From a virus: DNA of 26,613 nt. Numbering within the stretch: the stretch's first letter is position 1; each line of letters opens with the position of its first letter. The notes under the pieces were generated by a model, which had not been told where the DNA came from, did no database searches, and saw nothing but the letters and a program-made list of their open reading frames with translations. The stretch spans positions 1 through 26,613 of IMG/VR virus record IMGVR_UViG_3300037225_000364; one strand, given 5' to 3'. This document shows, in pieces, positions 1 to 5,737 of the stretch. A program made the translations under genes and the position numbers.

Positions 1-152
1 TCCGAGCAATTCGCCTCGCTGACCGTCAAAATGCCTAGCGTCATCTCAATTCGCCCATCACCTTCTAAAATTTCCCAAACGCGTTTAATTGGCCTAGGAC
101 GCTTTTTTTTCTTTAGTTGGTGTGATTGCACATCTTTTGAATTTTGAAGCAA
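1..152 (-). CDS. Hypothetical protein, 3' end cut by window edge
   Basis: An open frame runs off the left edge on the minus strand, just downstream of the small gene ending at 205. The visible part is basic (a run of Lys/Arg followed by the motif RPIKRVWEILEGDGRIEMTL), which reads like real protein. No ATG is available upstream; the best start I see is TTG at 152 with GAGG eight bases before it, and GTG at 131 is an alternative. It would be the next gene of the replication operon. I do not recognise the family. Start and even coding status are uncertain. Confidence 0.4.
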   Translation of the reverse strand, partial: MLQNSKDVQSHQLKKKKRPRPIKRVWEILEGDGRIEMTLGILTVSEANCS

Positions 153-204
153 TGGCAATGCCTCAGAATGCGAAATTTCGCTATCGGCGATCTTGCCCCC
201 AACC

Positions 205-537
205 TCAAAACGGCAATTCCTGCTCTTCTGCCACCTCGCTCATCGATGTTGGCTTTTCGCTATGCGCCGACCTGCCCTCCCATGAGCGATTTTCAAGAAA
301 TGTTTTGATAGCCTTCTCGAGAAACTTGCTATCCTGGCTCACGGCATCAACATAAGTTTTCCTGCCCCCCTTCGTCACCCCTACCGACGCCGCCGACCAA
401 AACAAACCGTTCTCTTTGGTCTTCTTCCGACAATAAATCACTTCCACGGGCACGCTCAAGCGAAATGTCGCAATCTCTTTCGTGTATTCATCTTCGGGAT
501 AATATTCATGTCCGATAAATTCAAAGCTGCTCATCAT
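205..537 (-). CDS. Small replication-operon protein with SSB-like acidic C-terminal tail
   Basis: A protein of about 110 residues. The body is mixed alpha/beta without a family I can name. The C-terminus ends EEQELPF, acidic residues followed by Leu-Pro-Phe. This resembles the acidic tip of bacterial single-stranded DNA-binding proteins (typically DDxIPF), which docks replication and repair proteins. The start overlaps the stop of the helicase-loader gene (TGATG at 537-539), with AAAGGA just upstream, so translation is probably coupled; ATG at 534 is also possible and is better spaced. Its place after an initiator and a helicase loader fits a replication accessory or ssDNA-binding role. That role is inferred from the tail and context only; I cannot confirm an OB fold. 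Confidence 0.75.
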   Translation of the reverse strand: MMSSFEFIGHEYYPEDEYTKEIATFRLSVPVEVIYCRKKTKENGLFWSAASVGVTKGGRKTYVDAVSQDSKFLEKAIKTFLENRSWEGRSAHSEKPTSMSEVAEEQELPF

Positions 538-1142
538 CAATCCTTTGTGTTCATTTGCCTAAAATCTTTTGATTTAAATTCAATCTTCACGCCGCCGCTA
601 ATGCGCGACACGAGCCGTGGTCCTAAAAGATCATTAAATTCTTTTCCTGTCAAATTTGTTGTATATATATTTATCAATGCCGGCGAGTTGACGCGGGCGT
701 CGATGAGGCAATGGAGAAAATCCAAGAAGCCTTCGGATGGCTTGCGCAAGCCGAGATCATCGAAAACTACTACCTTGACAGACTTTAAAAATGTCAACCT
801 GGCATAATTTTCGCTGTAATTGCCGAAATTGGCCAACCATTGCTGATTTAGCTCCGCAATGTTGACAAAGCGCATCTCATGCCAAGGAATCTTATCGAAT
901 TTTTCTAAAAAATACATGAGGGCAATGGCTGCATAAGTTTTTCCTCGCCCTGGCGCCCCATGAAAGAGCAAATTGCCGACACATGGCGGCTTACATGCCC
1001 AATCTTTAAGAATTTTGCCCTTACGCTGATTTTCGAGAACATTTTCATCAAGGACAATCGACTTTATTTTCGCTCCAAAAAACGCTTCTGGAATGCCTTC
1101 ACGAATATTATCTTCATTGAACTTTTCTATCGGGATAATCAT
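537..1142 (-). CDS. DnaC-like helicase loader (AAA+ ATPase)
   Basis: About 201 residues, matching the DnaC/IstB-type phage helicase loaders. A Walker A motif GAPGRGKT lies near residue 65 and a Walker B strand VVVFDDLG near residue 125, followed by a sensor-like segment INIYTTNL. Proteins of this family bind the replicative helicase and deliver it to the melted origin. The upstream gene is an initiator carrying iterons, so the pair corresponds functionally to lambda O and P. The chosen ATG at 1142 overlaps the initiator stop (TAATG), indicating translational coupling; an ATG two codons upstream, at 1148, is also in frame. The N-terminal region that would contact the helicase is divergent and I cannot say which helicase it serves. 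Confidence 0.88.
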   Translation of the reverse strand: MIIPIEKFNEDNIREGIPEAFFGAKIKSIVLDENVLENQRKGKILKDWACKPPCVGNLLFHGAPGRGKTYAAIALMYFLEKFDKIPWHEMRFVNIAELNQQWLANFGNYSENYARLTFLKSVKVVVFDDLGLRKPSEGFLDFLHCLIDARVNSPALINIYTTNLTGKEFNDLLGPRLVSRISGGVKIEFKSKDFRQMNTKD

Positions 1143-1942
1143 TACCATGCCTTATCGTATTCGTCTTGGCGCTTGCCACCCAAAACCGCTCTTGAATTTG
1201 TTTTTGCGGAGGACTCATTGTCTTCCAAGGTGCGTTTGTGCACCCAGCCGCCATTTTTCATCGTGTGAAAGTCTGATTTGTATTGCTTGCCTGAGCTGCC
1301 CTTGTATGCGTCGAGAATGTCGAGCATCTTGTCGACGAATGGCGCGCCATGATCGGCAATGAGTTTGTCATGCTGTTCTTTCGACAAAGACACATGATCG
1401 CGAAAAAAAATAAAACCCACCCCCCCACTTTTTTTTGAGGAGGGTAAGGGTGGTGTTAATTCTTCTTCATATAGGTTCTTCTTAATATGTTCTTCTTTAT
1501 GTGTCATTTTGACACTACCCTGGTGTCGATTTGACACTACCCCTGGTGTCGATTTGACACTAGGTAGTGTCATTTTGACACCACCCCCCCCTTGAATAAA
1601 TTCAAAGTTTTCATGCCAAATATCAATAATTGTAATGAGATTTGTATCCCTATCACCACAGTGCGTAAGACGACTAGAATGTTTTATAAGAGGTTTTTTT
1701 AAGATAGAATTTATTTCACAAAGAGAAGGAAGGGTTCGATAAAGAACACTCTTACTAAGACCTGCCTGATTTGCAAGATTTTTTGAAGATCTTGTACATT
1801 GGCTCTTTTCTCCTGCAGATCTTTTAATGGCCATATATAATGCAATTTGGTTTGCGGAAAGACCTATTTCGAAAATTATATGAGGAATTAAAGAAAAGTA
1901 CTTATGATCTGAACTTTCGTCTTGGATTGAGTAATTAGACAT
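1142..1942 (-). CDS. Replication initiator, winged-helix N-terminus (O-like)
   Basis: 266 residues. Residues about 20-95 look like a winged helix-turn-helix (LSANQIALYMAIKRSAGE, then SSKNLANQAGLSKSVLYRTL), as in phage replication proteins of the HTH_36/O type. The middle, residues about 115-165, is low in complexity and encoded by the iteron array and homopolymer tracts, so it is probably a linker. The C-terminal part (residues about 175-245) resembles C-terminal regions of phage O-like proteins that meet the helicase loader. Binding sites within the initiator's own gene, and a DnaC-like gene overlapping its stop, strongly support origin recognition. The ATG at 1942 has only a weak ribosome site (GTGAG). 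It could instead be called a DnaD-like or generic HTH protein. Confidence 0.8.
   Translation of the reverse strand: MSNYSIQDESSDHKYFSLIPHIIFEIGLSANQIALYMAIKRSAGEKSQCTRSSKNLANQAGLSKSVLYRTLPSLCEINSILKKPLIKHSSRLTHCGDRDTNLITIIDIWHENFEFIQGGGGVKMTLPSVKSTPGVVSNRHQGSVKMTHKEEHIKKNLYEEELTPPLPSSKKSGGVGFIFFRDHVSLSKEQHDKLIADHGAPFVDKMLDILDAYKGSSGKQYKSDFHTMKNGGWVHKRTLEDNESSAKTNSRAVLGGKRQDEYDKAW
1459..1500. other. AT-rich repeat block beside iterons, candidate unwinding element
   Basis: Immediately next to the iterons is an AT-rich stretch made of repeated TTCTTC units separated by ATATAGG and AATATG. It lies inside the initiator gene on the side away from its start, as the AT-rich region of the lambda origin lies beside its iterons. 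Inferred role: DNA melting. Confidence 0.5.
1501..1581. repeat. Four iterons, candidate replication origin
   Basis: Four copies of a 15-bp palindrome GTGTC-N5-GACAC lie at 1501-1515, 1523-1537, 1546-1560 and 1567-1581. The centre is ATTTT in the outer copies and GATTT in the inner two. Starts are 22, 23 and 21 bp apart, about two helical turns, so bound proteins would face the same side. The array lies inside the initiator gene, as the lambda origin lies inside O. This is seen directly; origin function is inferred. Confidence 0.8.
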
Positions 1943-1953
1943 ATGATCTCACA

Positions 1954-2030
1954 AGGTTATTGACTGTTAACCTGTGAGCTGCTATAAATGAGAGTATGTT
2001 CCATACTTTCATCTGTGGTTGCTCACAGGT
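1954..2030. promoter_or_regulatory. Cluster of dyads, candidate operators upstream of initiator
   Basis: Three inverted repeats: AGGTTA/TAACCT at 1954-1959 and 1968-1973; a perfect 10-bp pair ACCTGTGAGC/GCTCACAGGT at 1970-1979 and 2021-2030; and AGTATG/CATACT at 1993-1998 and 2002-2007. They overlap the plus-strand promoter at 1960-1988 and sit just upstream of the initiator start, so a repressor could control both directions. The binding protein is unknown; the HTH protein at 2780-3001 is a candidate. Confidence 0.5.
1960..1988 (+). promoter_or_regulatory. Sigma70-type promoter for a short plus-strand RNA
   Basis: TTGACT at 1960-1965, a 17-bp spacer and TATAAA at 1983-1988 form a near-consensus promoter pointing away from the initiator gene. 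Transcription would begin near 1995. There is no protein gene on the plus strand before the terminator at 2037-2074. Confidence 0.65.
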
Positions 2031-2074
2031 GATGTTACGGCCAAGTCTCGACAACTTGGCCGTTTCGCTTTCTA
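1995..2074 (+). ncRNA. Putative short RNA (about 80 nt) divergent from initiator gene
   Basis: The interval runs from the expected start of the promoter at 1960-1988 to the tail of the hairpin at 2037-2063. It holds no convincing ORF. Short size, own promoter and terminator, and position next to an O-like gene recall the OOP RNA of lambda. Unlike OOP I see no obvious gene that it would be antisense to, so its target is unknown. Existence of the RNA is inferred from signals only. Confidence 0.5.
2037..2074 (+). terminator. Rho-independent terminator of the short RNA
   Basis: Perfect 10-bp arms ACGGCCAAGT (2037-2046) and ACTTGGCCGT (2054-2063) with a 7-nt loop, followed by an interrupted U-rich tail TTCGCTTTCT. 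The opposite strand lacks a U tract, so the direction is plus. Confidence 0.65.
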
Positions 2075-2128
2075 AGCTAGCAAATTCTTGAATACAACTC
2101 CAGACAAACATAGGCGAGTCCTAAACAC

Positions 2129-2158
2129 TTGTGGAAATAATTTGGGATTCGCTATGAT
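2129..2158 (+). promoter_or_regulatory. Second candidate plus-strand promoter with overlapping dyad
   Basis: TTGTGG at 2129-2134, an 18-bp spacer and TATGAT at 2153-2158. A perfect 9-bp inverted repeat, ATTCGCTAT at 2147-2155 and ATAGCGAAT at 2180-2188, overlaps the -10 box and may be an operator. Any transcript would be about 60 nt and end at the terminator at 2194-2225. The rest of 1943-2245 shows nothing else I can identify. Confidence 0.4.
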
Positions 2159-2193
2159 CTGACGTGTGTTTTTATTTTTATAGCGAATGTAAG

Positions 2194-2225
2194 GCCGGGA
2201 TGGCGATCCCGGCTTTATTTTTTAT
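2194..2225 (+). terminator. Rho-independent terminator, plus direction
   Basis: Stem GCCGGGAT (2194-2201) and ATCCCGGC (2206-2213) with loop GGCG, followed by TTTATTTTTT. It is a strong terminator that reads only in the plus direction, although no plus-strand protein gene precedes it. Confidence 0.8.
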
Positions 2226-2245
2226 ATTCTTTGTCAAATTAAAAA

Positions 2246-2545
2246 TCAAACTTCACAATGGATGTCGGGCAGGAGGCAAAATTCCTCTTTACCCTCTCTG
2301 TCAATGCTATGTACTTTAATTTTAATAACTTCACTGGAAGCTGAATTACAATCGGTTGTAGTAATGTAACCCGATTCTTCCAAGAATTTTAGACATCCAT
2401 ACGCTCGCTCATCATCCAAGACAGAAATATCTTTAAATGAATCGGCCGCGACAATATCTATCATGCGCAGCCATATTTTTGCATATAGCGGAGAAATTGA
2501 CGCTAAGTTATGAAAGCAGTCTGGACAGATAATTTGATTTTTCAT
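2246..2545 (-). CDS. Small winged-helix-like protein with CPDC motif
   Basis: 99 residues starting MKNQIICPDC. The pair of cysteines at residues 7 and 10 may bind metal. Residues about 22-78 (from SPLYAKIWLRMIDI to LKFLEESGYITTT) have the pattern of a small winged helix, so a regulatory or DNA-binding role is likely. The ATG at 2545 has a good ribosome site (AGGGGA). A frame extending 22 codons upstream exists, but it would be read from the promoter at 2571-2599, so the shorter form is right. It is transcribed alone on the minus strand and faces the terminator at 2194-2225. I do not recognise the family. Confidence 0.7.
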   Translation of the reverse strand: MKNQIICPDCFHNLASISPLYAKIWLRMIDIVAADSFKDISVLDDERAYGCLKFLEESGYITTTDCNSASSEVIKIKVHSIDREGKEEFCLLPDIHCEV

Positions 2546-2570
2546 TGATTCCCCTAGGTAAATTTGCTTC

Positions 2571-2599
2571 AAAGTAGGGGCGGTTTGAAATTTTGTCAA
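2571..2599 (-). promoter_or_regulatory. Sigma70-type promoter for 2246-2545
   Basis: On the minus strand, TTGACA (2594-2599), a 17-bp spacer and TACTTT (2571-2576). The -35 box is a perfect match. It lies inside the possible N-terminal extension of the downstream frame and therefore supports the ATG at 2545. Confidence 0.65.
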
Positions 2600-2666
2600 T
2601 TTTACTTTCAAAATATTTTGTTTAACATCTAAAGTTTTTTTTAAATATTAAACAGGGGAGGGGAAT

Positions 2667-2786
2667 GTGAAAGAAGTTTTTAAAGAGGTGTGTGAAGAGA
2701 TAAAGGGGAGCCTTTGGCTGCAAATGCTATTTTCGTTTATCGGTCTTCTTTTTATTGCGCTGATAACTGTGGCAATTGTCTATTGA
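2667..2786 (+). CDS. Small single-pass membrane protein
   Basis: 39 residues from a GTG start with a strong ribosome site (GGGGAGGGG just upstream). Residues 1-15 are charged and amphipathic (MKEVFKEVCEEIKGS); residues about 18-38 are a hydrophobic membrane span ending IALITVAIVY. Its last seven bases overlap the 3' end of the minus-strand HTH gene. Small early membrane proteins of this kind in phages can act in superinfection exclusion or host takeover, but nothing here fixes the function. Confidence 0.6.
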   Translation: MKEVFKEVCEEIKGSLWLQMLFSFIGLLFIALITVAIVY

Positions 2787-3001
2787 TCCCAGTTGTCGGG
2801 AACAAGATCGGCGAATTTGACTTTGTTTTTTGTAGCTTCCTGGATTTTTTTTGCAGTAATGATCCTGACATTTTCACCTCCGCGGCAGATGAGATACATT
2901 TGCGGTACAGATATGCCAAGATGGGCTGCGCATTCCTTCGACGTCCACCTTTCGTTTTTTATCAAGTTGTTAATATATTCTTTTAATTTCATATTTTCCA
3001 T
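2780..3001 (-). CDS. Cro/CI-like helix-turn-helix regulator
   Basis: 73 residues with one helix-turn-helix near residues 20-45 (WTSKECAAHLGISVPQMYLICRG, split here as WTSKECAAHLGIS then VPQMYLICRG). The size and single domain suit a Cro-like repressor or YdaS-like antitoxin-type regulator. It is divergent from the plus early operon, whose promoter lies at 3011-3039, the arrangement expected of a regulator controlling early transcription. The ATG at 3001 lacks a clear ribosome site; the ATG three codons later at 2992 has GGA upstream and may be the true start. No full-length CI-like partner with a cleavage domain is visible in the window. Confidence 0.75.
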   Translation of the reverse strand: MENMKLKEYINNLIKNERWTSKECAAHLGISVPQMYLICRGGENVRIITAKKIQEATKNKVKFADLVPDNWDQ

Positions 3002-3010
3002 TATTTTATG

Positions 3011-3039
3011 TTGTACTGATTGTTATTATGTGATATAGT
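3011..3039 (+). promoter_or_regulatory. Early promoter of the recombination operon
   Basis: TTGTAC (3011-3016), a 17-bp spacer and TATAGT (3034-3039), about 30 bp before the first early gene and directly next to the divergent HTH regulator. It is the likely main promoter for 3069-5404. Confidence 0.65.
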
Positions 3040-3068
3040 CATGGATATACGATAACAGAGGTTTGGAT

Positions 3069-3266
3069 ATGAGTCAAGATATAGAATTATGCAAGATTTT
3101 GTTGAGGAGGCTGAAGAGCCGAATAACATTGGCAGAACAAGCGGCTGATGAGGCGAGGCAGATTTGCCATGACATTCAAGAGATTATTTTTGATGCTGAG
3201 GATAATATGGGTTGCCCAATTATCGAATCGGTATTAAATAAAATAGTTGACGAGGGGGTGGCGTGA
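3069..3266 (+). CDS. Small early protein, helical
   Basis: 65 residues, mostly predicted helix with heptad-like charge spacing (LLRRLKSRITLAEQAADEAR). ATG at 3069 is preferred over the in-frame TTG at 3063 because AGAGG lies about eight bases before it. It is the first gene after the early promoter, and its stop overlaps the next start (ATGA-type overlap). I do not recognise it. Confidence 0.65.
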   Translation: MSQDIELCKILLRRLKSRITLAEQAADEARQICHDIQEIIFDAEDNMGCPIIESVLNKIVDEGVA

Positions 3267-3490
3267 TGAATGCGATTCAATGGAATCCACACGGCTCATG
3301 TGATCATTGCGATTCCATGGAGCAGAGAGCTAATGATGCAGCTTTTACGATGCGCGAGCTAGTTGATTATCTGTATGACGACGGCGATATTGATGCCGAT
3401 ATATTGCATCTTTTGGTTAAAGATGTGTGTTTGTATGTAAAAATTAACGCGCCGGCAATGGCACCCAATGTAACACGGAAAGGAGAATAA
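3266..3490 (+). CDS. Small early protein with CDHC motif
   Basis: 74 residues. A CDHC pair near residue 12 (SCDHCDSMEQRAN) could bind metal; the rest is acidic and probably helical (DYLYDDGDIDADILHLLV). The start overlaps the preceding stop, with GAGGGGG as ribosome site, so it is translated in the same operon just before the ERF gene. Function unknown. Confidence 0.65.
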   Translation: MNAIQWNPHGSCDHCDSMEQRANDAAFTMRELVDYLYDDGDIDADILHLLVKDVCLYVKINAPAMAPNVTRKGE

Positions 3491-3493
3491 ATT

Positions 3494-4096
3494 ATGAATC
3501 AAAGTGAACACATTAACGAATTGGCGACGGCTTTATCAAAGGCTCAGGGCGAGATGCAGGCTGCAATCAAGGATAGTATTAACCCATTTTTCAAGAGCAA
3601 ATATGCCGATCTTGGCAGCGTTTGGGATGCTGCGCGGCCGGTACTTAGCAAATACGGTCTTTGTGTGCTACAAAGTACTGAGATTGTCAGCGACAAAGTC
3701 GTCATGTCCACGATACTTGCGCATAGCAGTGGCCAATGGGTTAAATCAAGTTTGCCACTGAACCCGGCAAAGAATGATAGCCAGGGCATGGGAGCCGCCA
3801 TGTCGTATTTTCGCCGCTATAGTTTGTCAGCTCTGGTCGGGGTTGTGTGCGATGATGAGGATGATGGCGAAACAGCTGTTGGCCGTGGAAAGACACCTCC
3901 AAAAGCTGAAAAGATTTCGATTCATCAATTGCAGAGTTTGACCGATGCCCTTGGCGATGATGACGACTACAGGAAGGTAATTTTAGAGCATTATAAGATT
4001 AAATCACTGGCAGACCTAACCCCGGAACAGCATCAAGTGTGCTTAAGAAAAGCACTGGCGAGAAGGCAAGAACAATTAAAGACGGGGACGAATTAA
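3494..4096 (+). CDS. erf: ERF-family single-strand annealing protein
   Basis: 200 residues. The N-terminal 130 residues match the ERF superfamily (P22 Erf-like): NELATALSKAQGEMQAAIKD, then NPFFKSKYADLGSVWDAARP and, near residue 95, GMGAAMSYFRRYSLSALVG, the family signature around the GxGxxxTYxRRYxLxxLxG pattern. The family binds single-stranded DNA and anneals homologous strands. The last 60 residues are a variable tail. A good ribosome site (AAAGGAG) precedes the ATG. It is in the same operon as a YqaJ-type exonuclease, the usual recombinase-exonuclease pair, which could circularise or repair phage DNA. Confidence 0.9.
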   Translation: MNQSEHINELATALSKAQGEMQAAIKDSINPFFKSKYADLGSVWDAARPVLSKYGLCVLQSTEIVSDKVVMSTILAHSSGQWVKSSLPLNPAKNDSQGMGAAMSYFRRYSLSALVGVVCDDEDDGETAVGRGKTPPKAEKISIHQLQSLTDALGDDDDYRKVILEHYKIKSLADLTPEQHQVCLRKALARRQEQLKTGTN

Positions 4097-4097
4097 C

Positions 4098-4343
4098 ATG
4101 TATTTTCATGAAGCTTATGAAAAGATGAAGCAGGGGTATCTCTTTAAATTTAACGATATCAAATACCGCATATGGGCTGAAACATCCTCGATTGGAAGTT
4201 TAAAAATGCTTGAAAACTGTGAACTTCAATACTATTCAACATATAGCAAAGCATGGAAATTTGCTCATGATGATTTTTTTAATATAAATATGTTTATTAA
4301 ACCCGATTGGGAAATAGGAGAAATTTACGATGGCAAAGATTGA
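4098..4343 (+). CDS. Small early protein, possible DUF2829/Tad2-like fold
   Basis: 81 residues. The start FHEAYEKMKQGYLFKF and the end INMFIKPDWEI follow the pattern of DUF2829-type phage proteins, which begin with an FxEALxxLKxG segment and end in a DWEI-like strand; this family includes the anti-Thoeris protein Tad2. The middle does not match closely, so this is a weak resemblance. It lies between the ERF and exonuclease genes and overlaps the latter by 14 bases. An accessory or counter-defence role is possible but unproven. Confidence 0.6.
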   Translation: MYFHEAYEKMKQGYLFKFNDIKYRIWAETSSIGSLKMLENCELQYYSTYSKAWKFAHDDFFNINMFIKPDWEIGEIYDGKD

Positions 4344-5196
4344 CGTAATCCAAGGGTCGCCGGAATGGCACGAATACCGACGCAAGAAAATCGGGGGGTC
4401 GTCGGCCCCCACCATCATGGGATTGAATAGATTCCAGACGGCCCATGAGCTTTGGGAAGAAATGGTCGGCCTGCGCGAGCCTCAGAAGGAAAATGAGGCC
4501 ATGCGCGAGGGCAAGCGTCTTGAGCCGATAGCGCGCAAGATCGTCGAAGAGGGGCGCGGAATTGTATTTCCTGAAGAAGTACACGACTTAGGCAAATATC
4601 CCCATATTTATTGTTCCTATGATGGGATTAATCATGAGACTAAAGAAATTTTAGAGATAAAATCATCCGTTTGGTTTTACTCTCAGGCAGAAAAAACACT
4701 TGTGCCTGAATCCGTAAATTGTCAAATACAACATGGTTTGATGGTGGCTGGTTATAGCAAAGGAATATTTGCTGCCTGCCATCCGCAGACAGAGAAGGTA
4801 ATCACAATTGGCGTTGAGCGCGATAATGAATTCATTGCTGCCATGTTCGAAAAGGAACTTGAGTTTTACGAATGCGTCACGACATTCAGGGAACCCAAGC
4901 TTACAGATGCCGACTATTTGAACATGCAAGGCAATGATGAGTGGAAATTAGAGAAATTTATCTTTGAGAAGTTCAAGGAAGAAAAGGAACGGATAGAAAA
5001 AAGTCTGGAGGCGTCTAGAAATAGATTGGCTTCCCTCGCTGGCAATCGCAATGCACGCGGCCATGGTTTGACACTGACAAAAGTGTTGACAAAGGGGCGT
5101 GTGAAATACGATGATATACCGGCATTGCAACGCATTGACCTTGATTTATTCAGGGGCGACCCGACGACATCATTTAGATTAACGGTAGGAAAATGA
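4330..5196 (+). CDS. YqaJ-type phage exonuclease (lambda exonuclease family)
   Basis: 288 residues. Family hallmarks in order: an N-terminal GSPEWHEYRRKKIGGSSAP followed by IMGL, the helix EGKRLEPIARKIVEE, an acidic DGIN then EILEIKSS (catalytic D...ExK of the PD-(D/E)XK fold, near residues 97-111), and a QIQHGLMVAG helix near residue 132. The enzyme is expected to degrade one strand of duplex ends 5' to 3', giving ssDNA for the ERF protein encoded two genes upstream. The last 80 residues include a charged coiled coil (KFKEEKERIEKSLEASRNR). AGGAG precedes the ATG. Confidence 0.9.
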   Translation: MAKIDVIQGSPEWHEYRRKKIGGSSAPTIMGLNRFQTAHELWEEMVGLREPQKENEAMREGKRLEPIARKIVEEGRGIVFPEEVHDLGKYPHIYCSYDGINHETKEILEIKSSVWFYSQAEKTLVPESVNCQIQHGLMVAGYSKGIFAACHPQTEKVITIGVERDNEFIAAMFEKELEFYECVTTFREPKLTDADYLNMQGNDEWKLEKFIFEKFKEEKERIEKSLEASRNRLASLAGNRNARGHGLTLTKVLTKGRVKYDDIPALQRIDLDLFRGDPTTSFRLTVGK

Positions 5197-5197
5197 T

Positions 5198-5404
5198 ATG
5201 ACAGATACGCATATTCAGGTTTTGGCCATCATCGGCTCTAATCTGATCATCATGCTGACTTTCTTTGGAATTAGCATCTCATTACATAATGCAATCCGGC
5301 AAGACATAAATGCAATTCAGGTCGAGATTAAAGACTTTCACGGTCGTTTGTGCAAAATTGAGGAAAGGAATCGAGGGTTTTCCAGAAGAAAAAACAGGCG
5401 ATAG
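5198..5404 (+). CDS. Small membrane-anchored coiled-coil protein
   Basis: 68 residues: one membrane span at about residues 7-29 (VLAIIGSNLIIMLTFFGISI), a helical coiled-coil segment (DINAIQVEIKDFHGRLCKIE) and a basic tail ending SRRKNRR. The layout resembles the plus-strand gene at 10319-10540. It is the last gene of the early operon, and its stop codon lies in the stem of the hairpin at 5395-5423. Function unknown. Confidence 0.6.
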   Translation: MTDTHIQVLAIIGSNLIIMLTFFGISISLHNAIRQDINAIQVEIKDFHGRLCKIEERNRGFSRRKNRR

Positions 5405-5423
5405 TTTTTTACGCTATCGCCTG
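5385..5423 (-). terminator. Rho-independent terminator for the minus operon 5475-6222
   Basis: Perfect 10-bp arms at 5395-5404 and 5414-5423 (CAGGCGATAG/CTATCGCCTG). On the minus strand the stem is followed by TTTTTTCTT, a proper U tract. In the plus direction there is no U tract, so it mainly ends the small minus operon, though its stem also covers the end of the plus early operon. Confidence 0.8.
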
Positions 5424-5474
5424 AACTTCCCAAGGCTTTAGGAGTATTACATGAAAAAATTCAATCTCTTTGTA

Positions 5475-5615
5475 TCATTTCTTTGATTTCTTGCGCATCT
5501 TCTTTTTGCAAGAGGCGAGCTTTCTGTCCTGAACTTTGTCCATGGCTAGCAGATCTTTGGTATCTTTCAGGGCGGATTTTTCTTTAGCTTCTATCTTCTT
5601 GATCTTGGCATCCAC
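5475..5615 (-). CDS. Tiny lysine-rich protein
   Basis: 46 residues from GTG, ending SCKKKMRKKSKK; about one third lysine. It follows the 39-residue gene by two bases and lies just before the terminator, so it would be the last gene of the small operon. The ribosome site is weak (AAGGG is distant), so translation may depend on coupling. Highly basic phage peptides often bind DNA, but I do not recognise a family. Confidence 0.45.
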   Translation of the reverse strand: MDAKIKKIEAKEKSALKDTKDLLAMDKVQDRKLASCKKKMRKKSKK

Positions 5616-5617
5616 GG

Positions 5618-5737
5618 TTATTTCTTTTTCCCTTTCTTATGCTCATGTTCTTTTTTATGCTCTTTTTCTTTTTCTTTTCCGTCATGCTTCATGCCCTTGG
5701 GCATTTTGGCGCCCTTGCAGCTCATTTCTTTTTTCAT
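5618..5737 (-). CDS. Tiny Lys/His/Glu-rich protein
   Basis: 39 residues. The C-terminal half alternates Lys, Glu and His (GKEKEKEHKKEHEHKKGKKK), so it is highly charged and probably unfolded or metal/nucleic-acid binding. The ATG overlaps the upstream stop (ATGA at 5734-5737), and GAGG lies upstream. Similar short basic ORFs beside DUF6496 genes may be virion or DNA-packaging accessories; that is inference. Confidence 0.5.
   Translation of the reverse strand: MKKEMSCKGAKMPKGMKHDGKEKEKEHKKEHEHKKGKKK

Noticed and set aside
2147-2188. Inverted repeat ATTCGCTAT/ATAGCGAAT as a dif/XerCD or attachment site
   Set aside because: The arms are 24 bp apart rather than about 6, and no integrase or Xer-type gene is visible in the window.
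5451-5486. Plus-strand 11-residue ORF with a good AGGAG site (MKKFNLFVSFL)
   Set aside because: Very short, in the terminator-side gap and mostly overlapping the 3' end of a minus-strand gene; no further frame or attenuator follows it.
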